Assembly: GCA_011620445.1 (NCBI GenBank)
Contig: WOZB01000201.1
Span: 1-14,767 of the forward strand
Length of the DNA stretch: 14,767 bases
Origin: Anaerolineaceae bacterium
GTDB taxonomy: Bacteria; Chloroflexota; Anaerolineae; Anaerolineales; Anaerolineaceae
Direction of reading: 5' to 3'
Within the stretch, counting starts at the first letter, position 1. The number at the start of each line of letters is the position of its first letter. Positions 1 through 7,240 of this stretch are shown piece by piece. Position numbers and translations under genes: made by a program. The notes under the pieces were generated by a model. The model was not told the DNA's origin, did not search any database, and saw nothing but the letters and a program-made list of their open reading frames with translations.

Positions 1-126
1 ACAATTCTATCTGGCTCAAGCCATTTGCATAGGCCTGAGATATATCATTAACCCATTATTAACCTCAGAAGATTGTTGCTCTTTAAACCATTTACAGAAA
101 TCAAATAAACGCAATCTAATAATAGG

Positions 127-132
127 TATAAT
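127..132 (+). promoter_or_regulatory. Candidate -10 box of the rseP-like gene
   Basis: A perfect TATAAT lies 16 bases before the start codon at 149. Transcription would begin near 138-140, giving an mRNA leader of about 10 bases that starts at the Shine-Dalgarno sequence (AGGAG at 139-143). No recognisable -35 hexamer lies 16-18 bases upstream; a TTTACA at 91-96 is too far away. The call rests on one hexamer in an AT-rich stretch. Confidence 0.4.
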
Positions 133-148
133 CTTTTGAGGAGTAAAT

Positions 149-1222
149 ATGACAACTATCTGGGTAATCGTCCAATTCATCATTGTGCTCGGCATTCTGG
201 TGATGATACATGAGGCTGGCCACGCGCTTGCCTCAAAAGCCGTTGGTATCCCCGTGGAAGAATTTGGGCTGGGCCTGCCGCCAAAATTGCTCAAGCTGGG
301 CACAATCGGCGGAACGGAAATCACTCTTAACGCCATTCCTTTCGGCGGTTTTGTGCGCCCCAAGGGTGAAGGAGATGAAACGGTGGAGGGTGGCATGGCA
401 GCCGCACCAGCGTGGAAGCGCTTGATCGTCCTCCTAGCGGGGGTGACCATGAATTTTATTCTTGGACTCGCTGTTCTAATTATCATGTATGCAGCCGCTG
501 GTAAGCCGATCGCCAACAAAATACTGGTCTACCAGACTTCCCCAAACACTCCGGCCGCCACTTACCTTCAACCCAATGACCAATTGCTCAGTATCAACGG
601 TCAAACATTGAACAGCATCCCTGAAATGCAGGAGATCATTAAGGCCAATGCAGGTACTGAAGTGGAGATTCGCTTGATCCGCAACGGTGAAACGATCAGT
701 GTGCGCCTGACCCCCCGTGTAAACCCGCCAGCCAACGAAGGTTCGGTCGGTTTCGCGCCTATGAACCCCAATGGTCCGATTTCGTTCGGAGAAGCCATCC
801 AATCCGGTTGGGATGACTTTAGCGGCTTTTTCAAACAAATCTTCGGCCTCTTTGGCCGTCTCTTCAGCGGTCGTACAGACCCCACGACTGACCGTGCTGT
901 TGGTTTAAAAGGCATGTTCGATATGTTCAGCTACTTCAACACCATGGATAATAATCTTCCGGACAGCTCGAACATCCAGGCACCCATCTATCGCCTGGCC
1001 TTCGTTGGCATGGTTTCCACCAGCCTGGGACTGACGAATATTCTTCCAATTCCACCTCTTGACGGCGGGCAAATTTTGCTGCTGCTACCTGAGCTATTTT
1101 TCAAACGGAAATTTCCCCAAAAGGTCGCCAATGCTATCAATAGCGTTATGATGCTCTTGATGTTCGCGCTGATGGCCTATCTATTGATGATGGATTTTAT
1201 TAACCCAATTCCATTGCCTTAA
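149..1222 (+). CDS. rseP: RseP-like M50 site-2 zinc metalloprotease
   Basis: This is an intramembrane zinc protease of the M50 family, which cuts membrane-bound substrates such as anti-sigma factors or remnant signal peptides. The 357-residue protein opens with a membrane segment carrying the zinc-binding HEAGH at residues 21-25. A GGFV-type beta-hairpin motif follows at 66-69, then a second membrane segment at about 92-116. A single PDZ-like domain spans about 125-195 (core LQPNDQLLSINGQ). The third zinc ligand is D305 in NILPIPPLDGG, and a last hydrophobic segment sits near 333-349. RseP of E. coli has two PDZ domains and about 450 residues, so this is the shorter one-PDZ form common outside Proteobacteria. 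The start follows AGGAG at 139-143 with five bases of spacing. The stop is 12 bases before the HEAT-repeat gene, suggesting co-transcription. The natural substrate cannot be read from the sequence. Confidence 0.93.
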   Translation: MTTIWVIVQFIIVLGILVMIHEAGHALASKAVGIPVEEFGLGLPPKLLKLGTIGGTEITLNAIPFGGFVRPKGEGDETVEGGMAAAPAWKRLIVLLAGVTMNFILGLAVLIIMYAAAGKPIANKILVYQTSPNTPAATYLQPNDQLLSINGQTLNSIPEMQEIIKANAGTEVEIRLIRNGETISVRLTPRVNPPANEGSVGFAPMNPNGPISFGEAIQSGWDDFSGFFKQIFGLFGRLFSGRTDPTTDRAVGLKGMFDMFSYFNTMDNNLPDSSNIQAPIYRLAFVGMVSTSLGLTNILPIPPLDGGQILLLLPELFFKRKFPQKVANAINSVMMLLMFALMAYLLMMDFINPIPLP

Positions 1223-1224
1223 TT

Positions 1225-1228
1225 GGAG
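1225..1228 (+). promoter_or_regulatory. Ribosome binding site fixing the HEAT gene start
   Basis: GGAG sits six bases before ATG 1235, the expected spacing. This favours that ATG over the in-frame TTG at 1223, which would overlap the site and add only four residues. Confidence 0.7.
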
Positions 1229-1234
1229 CCAAGT

Positions 1235-2365
1235 ATGCAAATCATTTCCCCTATTCCGCAACTTACCGAAGCCCTGCTAGACCCAAGCCCCTTCCCAGCC
1301 AAGTTACTGTACTTGTTCTCGGACCTCCTGCCGGAAGACCAGCGTGATCTGGCCGAGCTTTGGCCAAGTATCCCGCTTGAAAGGCGACGCAACCTGGTAA
1401 TTGACCTGGTTGAGTTAAATGACAGCGATTTCCTTTACGATTTTGAGGCTGTAGGCAGGGTTGCGCTGGATGACGAGGATGTGGACGTAGTTTGCGGCGG
1501 CATAGACCTCCTTTTCACCACCGAGGACAAGCAATTGATTCCTTTGTATTTACGCCTTTTACAGGACCAGGGACGCAACGAACTGATCAGGGCTGCCGCA
1601 GCTAATGCCCTGGGTCCCTATGTCTACTTTGGCGAAATGGAAGAACTGCGGAAAGAAAAGCTGCATGAGATTGAGGAAGCCCTACTCAATACCTATGCGC
1701 AAGATCCATCTGAGCATGTGCGACGGCGCGCCTTGGAATCGCTGGGCTACTCCTCCCGTGAAGAAGTGCCTGCCATGATCCGCAGAGCTGTGGATCATAC
1801 TGACCCCAAATGGGTTGAAAGCGCAATGTTCGCTATTGGCCGCTCGGCCGACGATGTTTGGGAAGAGCATATCATGGAGCATCTTGATGATCCTGATCAC
1901 GACGTTCGCCTGCAAGCCATCCATGCGGCTGGGGGAGTGGGCTTGAACACTGCCCGAAAGCCATTGCTTAAATTGCTTTCTCCTAAAGCGGATGTGGAGC
2001 TCAGAAAAGAGGCTATTTGGGCACTCTCCCAGATTGGCGGTGATGGCGTGCTAGAAGCTTTTACACGCTTACAGGCACTCTCCGACGATGATGAGGAACT
2101 AAGTCTTTTGGAAGAAGCAATTGCTACGCTAAACTTCACTAACGAGGGTGGCCTCTATCAAATGCTGGATATCGAAGGGGATGATGCAGATGAAATTGCA
2201 CACAGAGTCAGCCGCGACCCCGAAGATGAAGACGAAGATGTAGACCGTCCGGATTATGATGAGTGGGAAAAATATATGGATGAGGACGGGGAGTTCGCAG
2301 ACGAAGACGATGAAGACGAGGACGAGGTTTACTTCGACGAAGAAGAAGACAAAGAACTGTTTTAG
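1235..2365 (+). CDS. HEAT-repeat protein with a strongly acidic C-terminal tail
   Basis: I do not recognise a named gene. The 376-residue soluble protein has no signal peptide or membrane segment. Residues from about 65 to 305 form tandem helical pairs typical of HEAT/armadillo repeats. Recurring units such as RAAAANALG (119-127), RRRALESLG (163-171), VESAMFAIG (194-202), VRLQAIHAAG (224-233) and LRKEAIWALSQIG (256-268) mark at least five repeats. Such solenoids usually serve as protein-protein scaffolds. The last 64 residues contain about 36 Asp/Glu and would be disordered and highly negative. ATG 1235 was chosen over an upstream TTG because of the GGAG at 1225-1228. It lies 12 bases after the rseP-like gene and is probably co-transcribed, so a role with the protease or envelope is possible but is inference only. 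Confidence 0.85.
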   Translation: MQIISPIPQLTEALLDPSPFPAKLLYLFSDLLPEDQRDLAELWPSIPLERRRNLVIDLVELNDSDFLYDFEAVGRVALDDEDVDVVCGGIDLLFTTEDKQLIPLYLRLLQDQGRNELIRAAAANALGPYVYFGEMEELRKEKLHEIEEALLNTYAQDPSEHVRRRALESLGYSSREEVPAMIRRAVDHTDPKWVESAMFAIGRSADDVWEEHIMEHLDDPDHDVRLQAIHAAGGVGLNTARKPLLKLLSPKADVELRKEAIWALSQIGGDGVLEAFTRLQALSDDDEELSLLEEAIATLNFTNEGGLYQMLDIEGDDADEIAHRVSRDPEDEDEDVDRPDYDEWEKYMDEDGEFADEDDEDEDEVYFDEEEDKELF

Positions 2366-2394
2366 GATGACTACTTAGTCAGAAATCAACAGAG

Positions 2395-2673
2395 ATGGAA
2401 ACACGGTTGCAGGCGTTTGTGAGCGGACGAGTGCAGGGCGTTGGCTACCGTTACTTCGTTTACGACCACGCCAGGCAGCTCGGCTTGACGGGATGGGTGC
2501 GCAACCTGCAGGACGGCCGGGTGGAAGTGTTGGCTGAAGGGTCAACTGAAGCATTGGAAACCCTGGTAGCTGAATTAGAGCGTGGCCCAGGCGGTTCCAG
2601 GGTAAAAGAAGTGATTACCAAATGGTCGCCAGCATCAGGTGAATTCGACCGGTTTGGCATAGAACATTGGTAA
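2395..2673 (+). CDS. acyP: Acylphosphatase
   Basis: This is a small cytoplasmic enzyme that hydrolyses acyl phosphates such as acetyl phosphate and 1,3-bisphosphoglycerate. Its 92 residues match the usual size of the family. The signature GRVQGVGYRYF is at residues 11-21, with the phosphate-binding arginine R19. The second motif GWVRNLQDGRVEV at 33-45 holds the catalytic asparagine N37. The partly conserved GPGGSRV loop at 64-70 and the C-terminal FDRFGI strand complete the fold. The start is the first ATG of the frame, 29 bases after the HEAT gene. Only a weak AGAG precedes it, so translation may depend on read-through from upstream genes. No residue expected for catalysis is missing. Confidence 0.95.
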   Translation: METRLQAFVSGRVQGVGYRYFVYDHARQLGLTGWVRNLQDGRVEVLAEGSTEALETLVAELERGPGGSRVKEVITKWSPASGEFDRFGIEHW

Positions 2674-2715
2674 ACCAGGCGAAAATATCTGGAAATCAAA
2701 GACAAAATCCAAAAA

Positions 2716-3165
2716 ATGAGCCTTCGATCAATTATTAAACACGAAAAGTCCTGCGGGGCGGTAATCTTTTGCCAGTTTCCTGAAGGGGAAAAGGTGCTTT
2801 TACTCAAACACCGGCTGGGGCATTGGGACTTCCCCAAGGGACACGTCAAAGTAAATGAAACGGAAGAAGAAACTGCCCTGCGTGAGGTCAATGAAGAAAG
2901 CGGCCTCAAGGTTGTTTTAGATCCGGGCTTTCGCGAAACCATCAATTACTCTCCCAAGGATAAAGTTAGCAAGGATGTGGTTTATTTTCTTGGGCGCTGT
3001 GACGAGAAGGAAGCCAGGAATCTTGCCCCGCAGTTATCCGAAATTGCTTCAGCACTGTTTGTAAGTCTGGATGAGGCCGAAAACTTGATCACTTTTGCGA
3101 GTGGTAAAGAAATCTTGAAAAAAGCCCTGGCCTACAAAGAATCCAAAGAACTAAACCGTCATTAA
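2716..3165 (+). CDS. Nudix hydrolase, Ap4A-pyrophosphatase-like
   Basis: This enzyme hydrolyses nucleoside diphosphates linked to another group. A complete Nudix box spans residues 42-64: G42, E48, then REVNEESGL, where the REVNEE helix binds the metal. The short 149-residue length, the N-terminal KSCGAVIF strand and the HWDFPKGHV segment before the box resemble bis(5'-nucleosyl)-tetraphosphatases (diadenosine tetraphosphate hydrolases). Substrate cannot be settled from the motif alone. ATG 2716 is 42 bases after the acylphosphatase gene, and no clear Shine-Dalgarno sequence precedes it. The stop codon shares bases with the stop of convergent uvrB, an overlap of four bases. Confidence 0.9.
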   Translation: MSLRSIIKHEKSCGAVIFCQFPEGEKVLLLKHRLGHWDFPKGHVKVNETEEETALREVNEESGLKVVLDPGFRETINYSPKDKVSKDVVYFLGRCDEKEARNLAPQLSEIASALFVSLDEAENLITFASGKEILKKALAYKESKELNRH

Positions 3166-5207
3166 TCGATCCTGCGGGCGAGCACTTCCTGCTGTTTCCA
3201 GGGTGGTAAGCCAGAATCTTCCGCCAGGATGACCTTCAATTCGTAAACCTGATCGCGCAGCATGGCCGCACGCCCAAATTCCAAATCTTTGGCAGCCGCC
3301 TTCATCTGGTTTTCCATTTGTGCAATGAGCTTTGTTAGTTCACGCTTGTCCATCTCAGCTGCCAATTCCTGGGCTGATAGGTGCCGGGGTTTGCCTGATT
3401 CCGTATCCAGGCCGCCAATACGGTCGGTAAGGTCATGAACAGCCTTGCTGATGCTGACAGGGGAAATATGATTAGCCAGGTTGTGGGCTTCCTGTTTGGC
3501 ACGGCGGCGGTTCGTCTCATCGATGGCACGCTTCATGGAATCGGTCATTTTATCCGCGTAGAGGATTACTTCGCCATTCACGTGTCTCGCCGCGCGTCCG
3601 AATGTCTGAATGAGGGCTGTGTCTGAGCGCAAAAAGCCTTCCTTATCCGCGTCCATTACAGCCACCAAGGAAACCTCTGGCAGGTCAAGGCCCTCGCGCA
3701 GCAGGTTGATGCCCACGATGATGTCGTACACGCCAGTGCGCAGGTCCCGCAAGATGCTGATGCGTTCCATGTTAAGGACTTCAGAGTGCAGGTAGTGCAC
3801 TTTGAAGTTGGCCTCTTTTAGATAATCCGCCATATCCTCAGACATTCGCTTTGTGAGGGTGGTGATGAGAGCGCGTTCACCGCGGGCAATACGTTTGCGC
3901 AGTTCGTTAATCAAGTCGTCTATTTGCCCTGCTGTTGGGCGCACACTAATTTTCGGGTCTACCAGGCCAGTGGGGCGGATGATTTGCTCGACTACCTGGT
4001 CAGCCTTTTCCATTTCATAAGGCCCGGGGGTGGCACTCATGTAAAGTGTTACGCCCATCATTTTTTCAAATTCAGCGAATTTGAGCGGGCGGTTATCCAG
4101 CGCGGAAGGCAGGCGGAAGCCGTAGTCCACCAGGGTCTCCTTACGGGAGCGATCGCCATTATACATGCCGCGCAGTTGAGGAATCATCATGTGGGATTCA
4201 TCCAGCACCATCAGGTAGCGGCTAGGCATGAAATCCAGCAGAGTCCATGGGGCAGATCCCGGCGCGCGCTGGTCTATGAGCCTGGAGTAATTTTCGATGC
4301 CAGCACAAGTGCCTACCTCACGCAGCATTTCCAGATCGTAGCGTGTGCGCTGTTCCAGGCGTTGGGCTTCCAGCAGCTGTCCATTATTTTTGAAATAGGC
4401 CAGGCGGCTCTCAAGCTCCATCTCGATGTCAAAAAGCGTCTTTTCCATGCGGCTCTCATCGGTGACATAATGCTTGGCAGGGAAGATATCCGCGTGCTCG
4501 AGGCGTTCGATGATTTCACCGCTGATGCGGTCAAGACGGGTGATGGATTCAATTTCATCCCCAAAGAAGCTAATTCGTATGGAATCCCGGTCGCTGTATG
4601 CTGGCAGGATTTCCAGTGTGTCACCGCGCACGCGGAAGACACCCGGTTTGGTCTCCATGTCGTTGCGTTGGTATTGAATATCCACCAATTGCCGCAGCAG
4701 TGCATTGCGGCGAGTAATCTGACCTTTGTCCAGGTGAATGACGCTTTGATTGTAAACAGTTGGGTCGCCCAGGCCATAGATGGCAGAAACAGAAGCCACG
4801 ATGATGACATCCTGCCTTGAAAGCAGGCTGGTAGTTGCTGCCAGGCGCAGGCGGTCAATTTCTTCGTTGATATCAGTTTCTTTTTCGATGTAGAGGTCAC
4901 GCCGGGGTACATAGGCTTCAGGCTGATAATAGTCGTAATACGACACAAAGTATTCAACCGCGTTGTTTGGGAAGAATTCCTTGAATTCGGCGTAAAGCTG
5001 GGCAGCCAGGGTCTTGTTGTGGGTCATTACGAGGGTGGGTATCTGGAGTTCCTGGATAATATTGGCAACCGTGAAAGTTTTGCCAGTCCCGGTCGCGCCC
5101 AGCAGTACCTGGTTGCGGTAGCCCTTGCGGATGCCCTCAATCAGTTCTTTGATTGCAGTTGGCTGGTCACCGGTGGGTTGATATGGGGCATGCAGATCGA
5201 ATTGCAT
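3162..5207 (-). CDS. uvrB: UvrABC excision nuclease subunit B
   Basis: UvrB is the damage-verifying helicase-like subunit of bacterial nucleotide excision repair. It is loaded onto DNA by UvrA and recruits UvrC. The 681-residue length is typical. Residues 5-15 ([11 protein letters not shown]) match the family N-terminus. Walker A GATGTGKT is at 37-44. The DNA-inserting beta-hairpin [12 protein letters not shown] is at 90-101. Walker B with DESH is at 336-339. Helicase motifs V and VI follow ([15 protein letters not shown] near 501-515; QTFGRAARH at 534-542). A C-terminal UVR motif that contacts UvrC spans about 623-658. No key residue is missing. The start codon has no Shine-Dalgarno sequence. 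A TATAAT six bases upstream suggests a leaderless message. It is transcribed divergently from mntP and convergently with the Nudix gene. Confidence 0.98.
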   Translation of the reverse strand: MQFDLHAPYQPTGDQPTAIKELIEGIRKGYRNQVLLGATGTGKTFTVANIIQELQIPTLVMTHNKTLAAQLYAEFKEFFPNNAVEYFVSYYDYYQPEAYVPRRDLYIEKETDINEEIDRLRLAATTSLLSRQDVIIVASVSAIYGLGDPTVYNQSVIHLDKGQITRRNALLRQLVDIQYQRNDMETKPGVFRVRGDTLEILPAYSDRDSIRISFFGDEIESITRLDRISGEIIERLEHADIFPAKHYVTDESRMEKTLFDIEMELESRLAYFKNNGQLLEAQRLEQRTRYDLEMLREVGTCAGIENYSRLIDQRAPGSAPWTLLDFMPSRYLMVLDESHMMIPQLRGMYNGDRSRKETLVDYGFRLPSALDNRPLKFAEFEKMMGVTLYMSATPGPYEMEKADQVVEQIIRPTGLVDPKISVRPTAGQIDDLINELRKRIARGERALITTLTKRMSEDMADYLKEANFKVHYLHSEVLNMERISILRDLRTGVYDIIVGINLLREGLDLPEVSLVAVMDADKEGFLRSDTALIQTFGRAARHVNGEVILYADKMTDSMKRAIDETNRRRAKQEAHNLANHISPVSISKAVHDLTDRIGGLDTESGKPRHLSAQELAAEMDKRELTKLIAQMENQMKAAAKDLEFGRAAMLRDQVYELKVILAEDSGLPPWKQQEVLARRID

Positions 5208-5213
5208 AGCTTT

Positions 5214-5219
5214 ATTATA
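5214..5219 (-). promoter_or_regulatory. Candidate -10 box of uvrB, leaderless arrangement
   Basis: On the minus strand a perfect TATAAT ends six bases before the uvrB ATG. Initiation at the usual distance would fall on or next to the A of the start codon, so the mRNA would have essentially no leader. This agrees with the lack of a Shine-Dalgarno sequence. The -35 region is poor (best candidate TTCCCT at 5237-5242, spacer 17). Confidence 0.5.
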
Positions 5220-5244
5220 GTTTAGGCAAACAGAAAAGGGAAGG

Positions 5245-5268
5245 TTAGTAGAACGCTTGGGCTACTAA
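5245..5268. repeat. Inverted repeat (7-bp arms) in the uvrB-mntP divergent region
   Basis: TTAGTAG at 5245-5251 and its exact complement CTACTAA at 5262-5268 are separated by ten bases. It lies just upstream of the presumed uvrB -35 region, and about 100 bases before the mntP promoter. No run of T follows it on either coding strand in the right orientation, so a terminator is unlikely. A repressor or activator site is possible. It does not match the LexA boxes of E. coli or B. subtilis. Confidence 0.4.
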
Positions 5269-5365
5269 AAAGAAGTCTTAAGGTTTCTTTCTGGTCGTGT
5301 TTAGAGGAGCCGTATCGGACATTTGGCACCTGGTCTTACAAAGACTGAGTACACGATTCATATGA

Positions 5366-5394
5366 TTGGATTCAGTACGATAAAGCGGTAGAAT
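5366..5394 (+). promoter_or_regulatory. Candidate mntP promoter, near-leaderless
   Basis: TTGGAT at 5366-5371 and TAGAAT at 5389-5394 are separated by 17 bases. The -10 box matches consensus in five of six positions; the -35 in only three. The -10 ends nine bases before the mntP ATG, so the leader would be about 1-3 bases. No Shine-Dalgarno sequence is present, consistent with leaderless translation. Confidence 0.4.
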
Positions 5395-5403
5395 AGGCTC
5401 TCG

Positions 5404-5970
5404 ATGCAGACGATAACCATGCTTTTAATAGCACTTGGCCTGGCAATGGATTGTTTTGCCGTTTCCCTGGCCATCGGCACCTGCGGGCAAATCCCCGACT
5501 TGCGCGGCAAAATGCGGCTGGCAGGTCACTTTGGAATCTTCCAGGCCGGCATGACCGCCCTAGGCTGGATACTTGGCGGAAGCATTATCCATTACGTAGC
5601 CAGGTGGGACCATTGGATCGCCTTTGCCCTTTTAGCTTATGTGGCCTTCAAACTGTTGAAATCCGGCCTCACCAGGGACTGTGAAGCCTTCTACGAAAAT
5701 CCATCCAAGGGCAAGACGATGGTTCTGCTGTCTGTGGCTACCAGTATCGACGCCTTCGCAGTAGGTCTTTCGATAGCCTTTATGAACGTACCCATTTTGC
5801 TCTCTGTCTTTGCCATCGGAATAGTCTCTGTGCTGCTTAGCATCATCGGCCTCTTTGCGGGGCACCGGCTGAGCTGCCAATTTGGGAAGCGCATGGAAAT
5901 CGTCGGCGCCCTGGTTTTACTCTTCATCGCCTTCCGGGTGGTTTTGACACACCTGGGAGTCTTTGCTTAA
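5404..5970 (+). CDS. mntP: MntP-family manganese efflux pump
   Basis: MntP proteins export Mn2+ across the cytoplasmic membrane and protect against manganese excess. The 188-residue length and six predicted membrane segments fit the family. The two internally related halves each carry the hallmark motif: LGLAMDCFAVSLA at residues 11-23 and SVATSIDAFAVGLSIAF at 110-126. The conserved membrane aspartates are D16 and D116, the positions expected to handle the ion. The usual MDAFAVS of the first motif reads MDCFAVS here. The ATG at 5404 gives the canonical N-terminus (MQTITMLLIALGLAMD). It is divergent from uvrB and 82 bases upstream of the inositol-phosphate synthase start. I saw no yybP-ykoY Mn riboswitch, and the nearest promoter leaves no room for one. 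Confidence 0.93.
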   Translation: MQTITMLLIALGLAMDCFAVSLAIGTCGQIPDLRGKMRLAGHFGIFQAGMTALGWILGGSIIHYVARWDHWIAFALLAYVAFKLLKSGLTRDCEAFYENPSKGKTMVLLSVATSIDAFAVGLSIAFMNVPILLSVFAIGIVSVLLSIIGLFAGHRLSCQFGKRMEIVGALVLLFIAFRVVLTHLGVFA

Positions 5971-5995
5971 TTTCGTCGTTGCCTTCCCCGAAATT
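5969..5995. repeat. Inverted repeat between mntP and the inositol-phosphate synthase gene
   Basis: AATTTCG at 5969-5975 pairs exactly with CGAAATT at 5989-5995 across a 13-base loop. The left arm starts in the mntP stop codon. No T-run follows, so it is a poor intrinsic terminator. It could be an operator, a weak mRNA 3' stem, or chance. Confidence 0.25.
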
Positions 5996-6040
5996 GTCTT
6001 CAGAGTGATATTATTCTGAGGTTTGTATTTCCGATTTTCC

Positions 6041-6046
6041 AAGGAG
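6041..6046 (+). promoter_or_regulatory. Ribosome binding site fixing the ino1 start
   Basis: AAGGAG is six bases before ATG 6053. It excludes the in-frame ATG at 6023, which lies upstream of the site and would add ten residues not seen in the family. Confidence 0.8.
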
Positions 6047-6052
6047 CAGAAA

Positions 6053-7141
6053 ATGGCTAAAGACAACAAGATCAGGATAGCAATCGTGGGCGTGGGAAAC
6101 TGCGCTTCCTCACTCATCCAAGGACTTTACTACTATAAAGATGCCAAGGATGACGACCGTATACCTGGTTTGATGCATGTCAACCTGGGTGGTTACCGCA
6201 TCCGCGATATCGAAGTTGTAGCGGCGTTTGATGTGGTGGATACCAAAGTTGGCCTGGATCTTTCAGAAGCGATTTATGCCTTCCCAAACAATACTTACAA
6301 GTTCTGCCAGGTGCCAAAAATCGGCGTCAAAGTGCAACGCGGGATGACACACGATGGTTTGGGCAAGTACCTTTCCACAATCCTCAAAAAAGCTCCGGGA
6401 CCCACTGATGATATCGTCGGCATCCTCAAGGAAACGAAAGCAGATCTACTCATCAACTACCTGCCGGTTGGCTCTGAAATGGCCACCAAGTGGTATATGG
6501 AACAAGCCCTGAAGGCCGGTGTTGGGGTGATCAACTGCATACCTGTCTTTATCGCCAGCTCAGAGTACTGGGGCAAACGCTTTCAGGAAGCCGGATTGCC
6601 CATTATCGGCGATGACATCAAGAGCCAGGTCGGTGCCACAATTACACACCGCGTACTCACCAGCCTTTTTGTGGACCGCGGTGTGAGGCTTGACCACACC
6701 TACCAGCTCAATTTTGGCGGCAATACAGACTTTATGAATATGCTGGAACGCGAGCGCCTGGAATCCAAGAAAATCAGCAAGACCGGCGCTGTTACCAGTA
6801 TGCTGCCCTACAAGATGAACGAGGAAGACATCCACGTCGGCCCCAGCGATTATGTGCCCTGGCTGAAAGATCGTAAATTTTGCTACATCAAGATGGAAGG
6901 TACGACCTTCGGGGATGTGCCGTTGAATTTGGAAGTGAAAATGGAAGTATGGGATTCTCCCAATTCTGCCGGTGTCGTCATCGATGCCATTCGCTGCCTG
7001 AAACTGGGGCTTGACCGCGGTCTCGGCGGCCCGCTGCTGGAACCCGCCTCCTACTTCATGAAGACCCCTCCCGTGCAGTACAAGGATGATATTTGCCATG
7101 AGAAGACGGAAGCATTTATCAGGGGTGACGGCAGCAACTAG
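6053..7141 (+). CDS. ino1: Myo-inositol-1-phosphate synthase, actinobacterial/archaeal type
   Basis: This NAD-dependent enzyme converts glucose 6-phosphate into 1L-myo-inositol 1-phosphate, the entry step to inositol lipids and inositol-derived solutes or thiols. The 362-residue protein closely resembles, from memory, the mycobacterial enzyme (about 367 residues). The nucleotide-binding glycine-rich motif [10 protein letters not shown] is at 12-21. [16 protein letters not shown] spans 185-200. [20 protein letters not shown] spans 220-239, and [13 protein letters not shown] spans 301-313. Lysines of the active-site core (K190, K239, K240, K243) are present. The start follows a strong AAGGAG. 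It is 82 bases after mntP on the same strand and converges on sodB at a palindromic terminator. Which inositol product the cell makes cannot be told, because no downstream gene of the pathway is here. Confidence 0.95.
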   Translation: MAKDNKIRIAIVGVGNCASSLIQGLYYYKDAKDDDRIPGLMHVNLGGYRIRDIEVVAAFDVVDTKVGLDLSEAIYAFPNNTYKFCQVPKIGVKVQRGMTHDGLGKYLSTILKKAPGPTDDIVGILKETKADLLINYLPVGSEMATKWYMEQALKAGVGVINCIPVFIASSEYWGKRFQEAGLPIIGDDIKSQVGATITHRVLTSLFVDRGVRLDHTYQLNFGGNTDFMNMLERERLESKKISKTGAVTSMLPYKMNEEDIHVGPSDYVPWLKDRKFCYIKMEGTTFGDVPLNLEVKMEVWDSPNSAGVVIDAIRCLKLGLDRGLGGPLLEPASYFMKTPPVQYKDDICHEKTEAFIRGDGSN

Positions 7142-7199
7142 GCCTGGCTTTTAAAGCTATAGGCTTTGCATAGGTTTGGGTTTTCAATAACAGACAAAA

Positions 7200-7223
7200 A
7201 AAGAGGAGCGTACGCTCCTCTTT
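7200..7223. terminator. Perfect palindromic terminator between ino1 and sodB
   Basis: AAAGAGGAGCGT at 7200-7211 is followed directly by its exact complement at 7212-7223, a 24-base perfect palindrome. In RNA this gives a ten-pair stem with a GUAC loop. Read from the minus strand (sodB) the hairpin ends in a run of seven T, making a strong intrinsic terminator 17 bases past the sodB stop. Read from the plus strand (ino1) only three T follow, so it would work more weakly in that direction. Confidence 0.88.
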
Positions 7224-7240
7224 ACCTTGATAATGGTGCT

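Noticed and set aside
2..139. Open frame without a start running from the left edge to a TGA at 137-139, and a short frame ending at TAG 30-32 that could be the tail of an upstream gene
   Set aside because: The first translates into a non-protein-like AT-driven sequence. The second leaves only nine residues (NSIWLKPFA), too few to support a gene. I treat 1-148 as intergenic.
2371..2382. Short dyad GACTA-CT-TAGTC between the HEAT and acylphosphatase genes
   Set aside because: Five-pair stem with a two-base gap and no T-run; too weak for a terminator and easily chance.
3924..4820. Long open frame (298 codons) on the plus strand
   Set aside because: It is fully antisense to uvrB, whose identity is beyond doubt; its translation has no recognisable domain and no ribosome site.
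5208..5403. yybP-ykoY manganese riboswitch upstream of mntP
   Set aside because: The region has some G-rich and stem-forming pieces, but the conserved blocks are not evident by eye and the likely mntP promoter is downstream of them. A covariance-model search could overturn this.
6560..7099. Minus-strand open frame of 179 codons within ino1
   Set aside because: Antisense shadow; the plus-strand frame carries every conserved ino1 motif.
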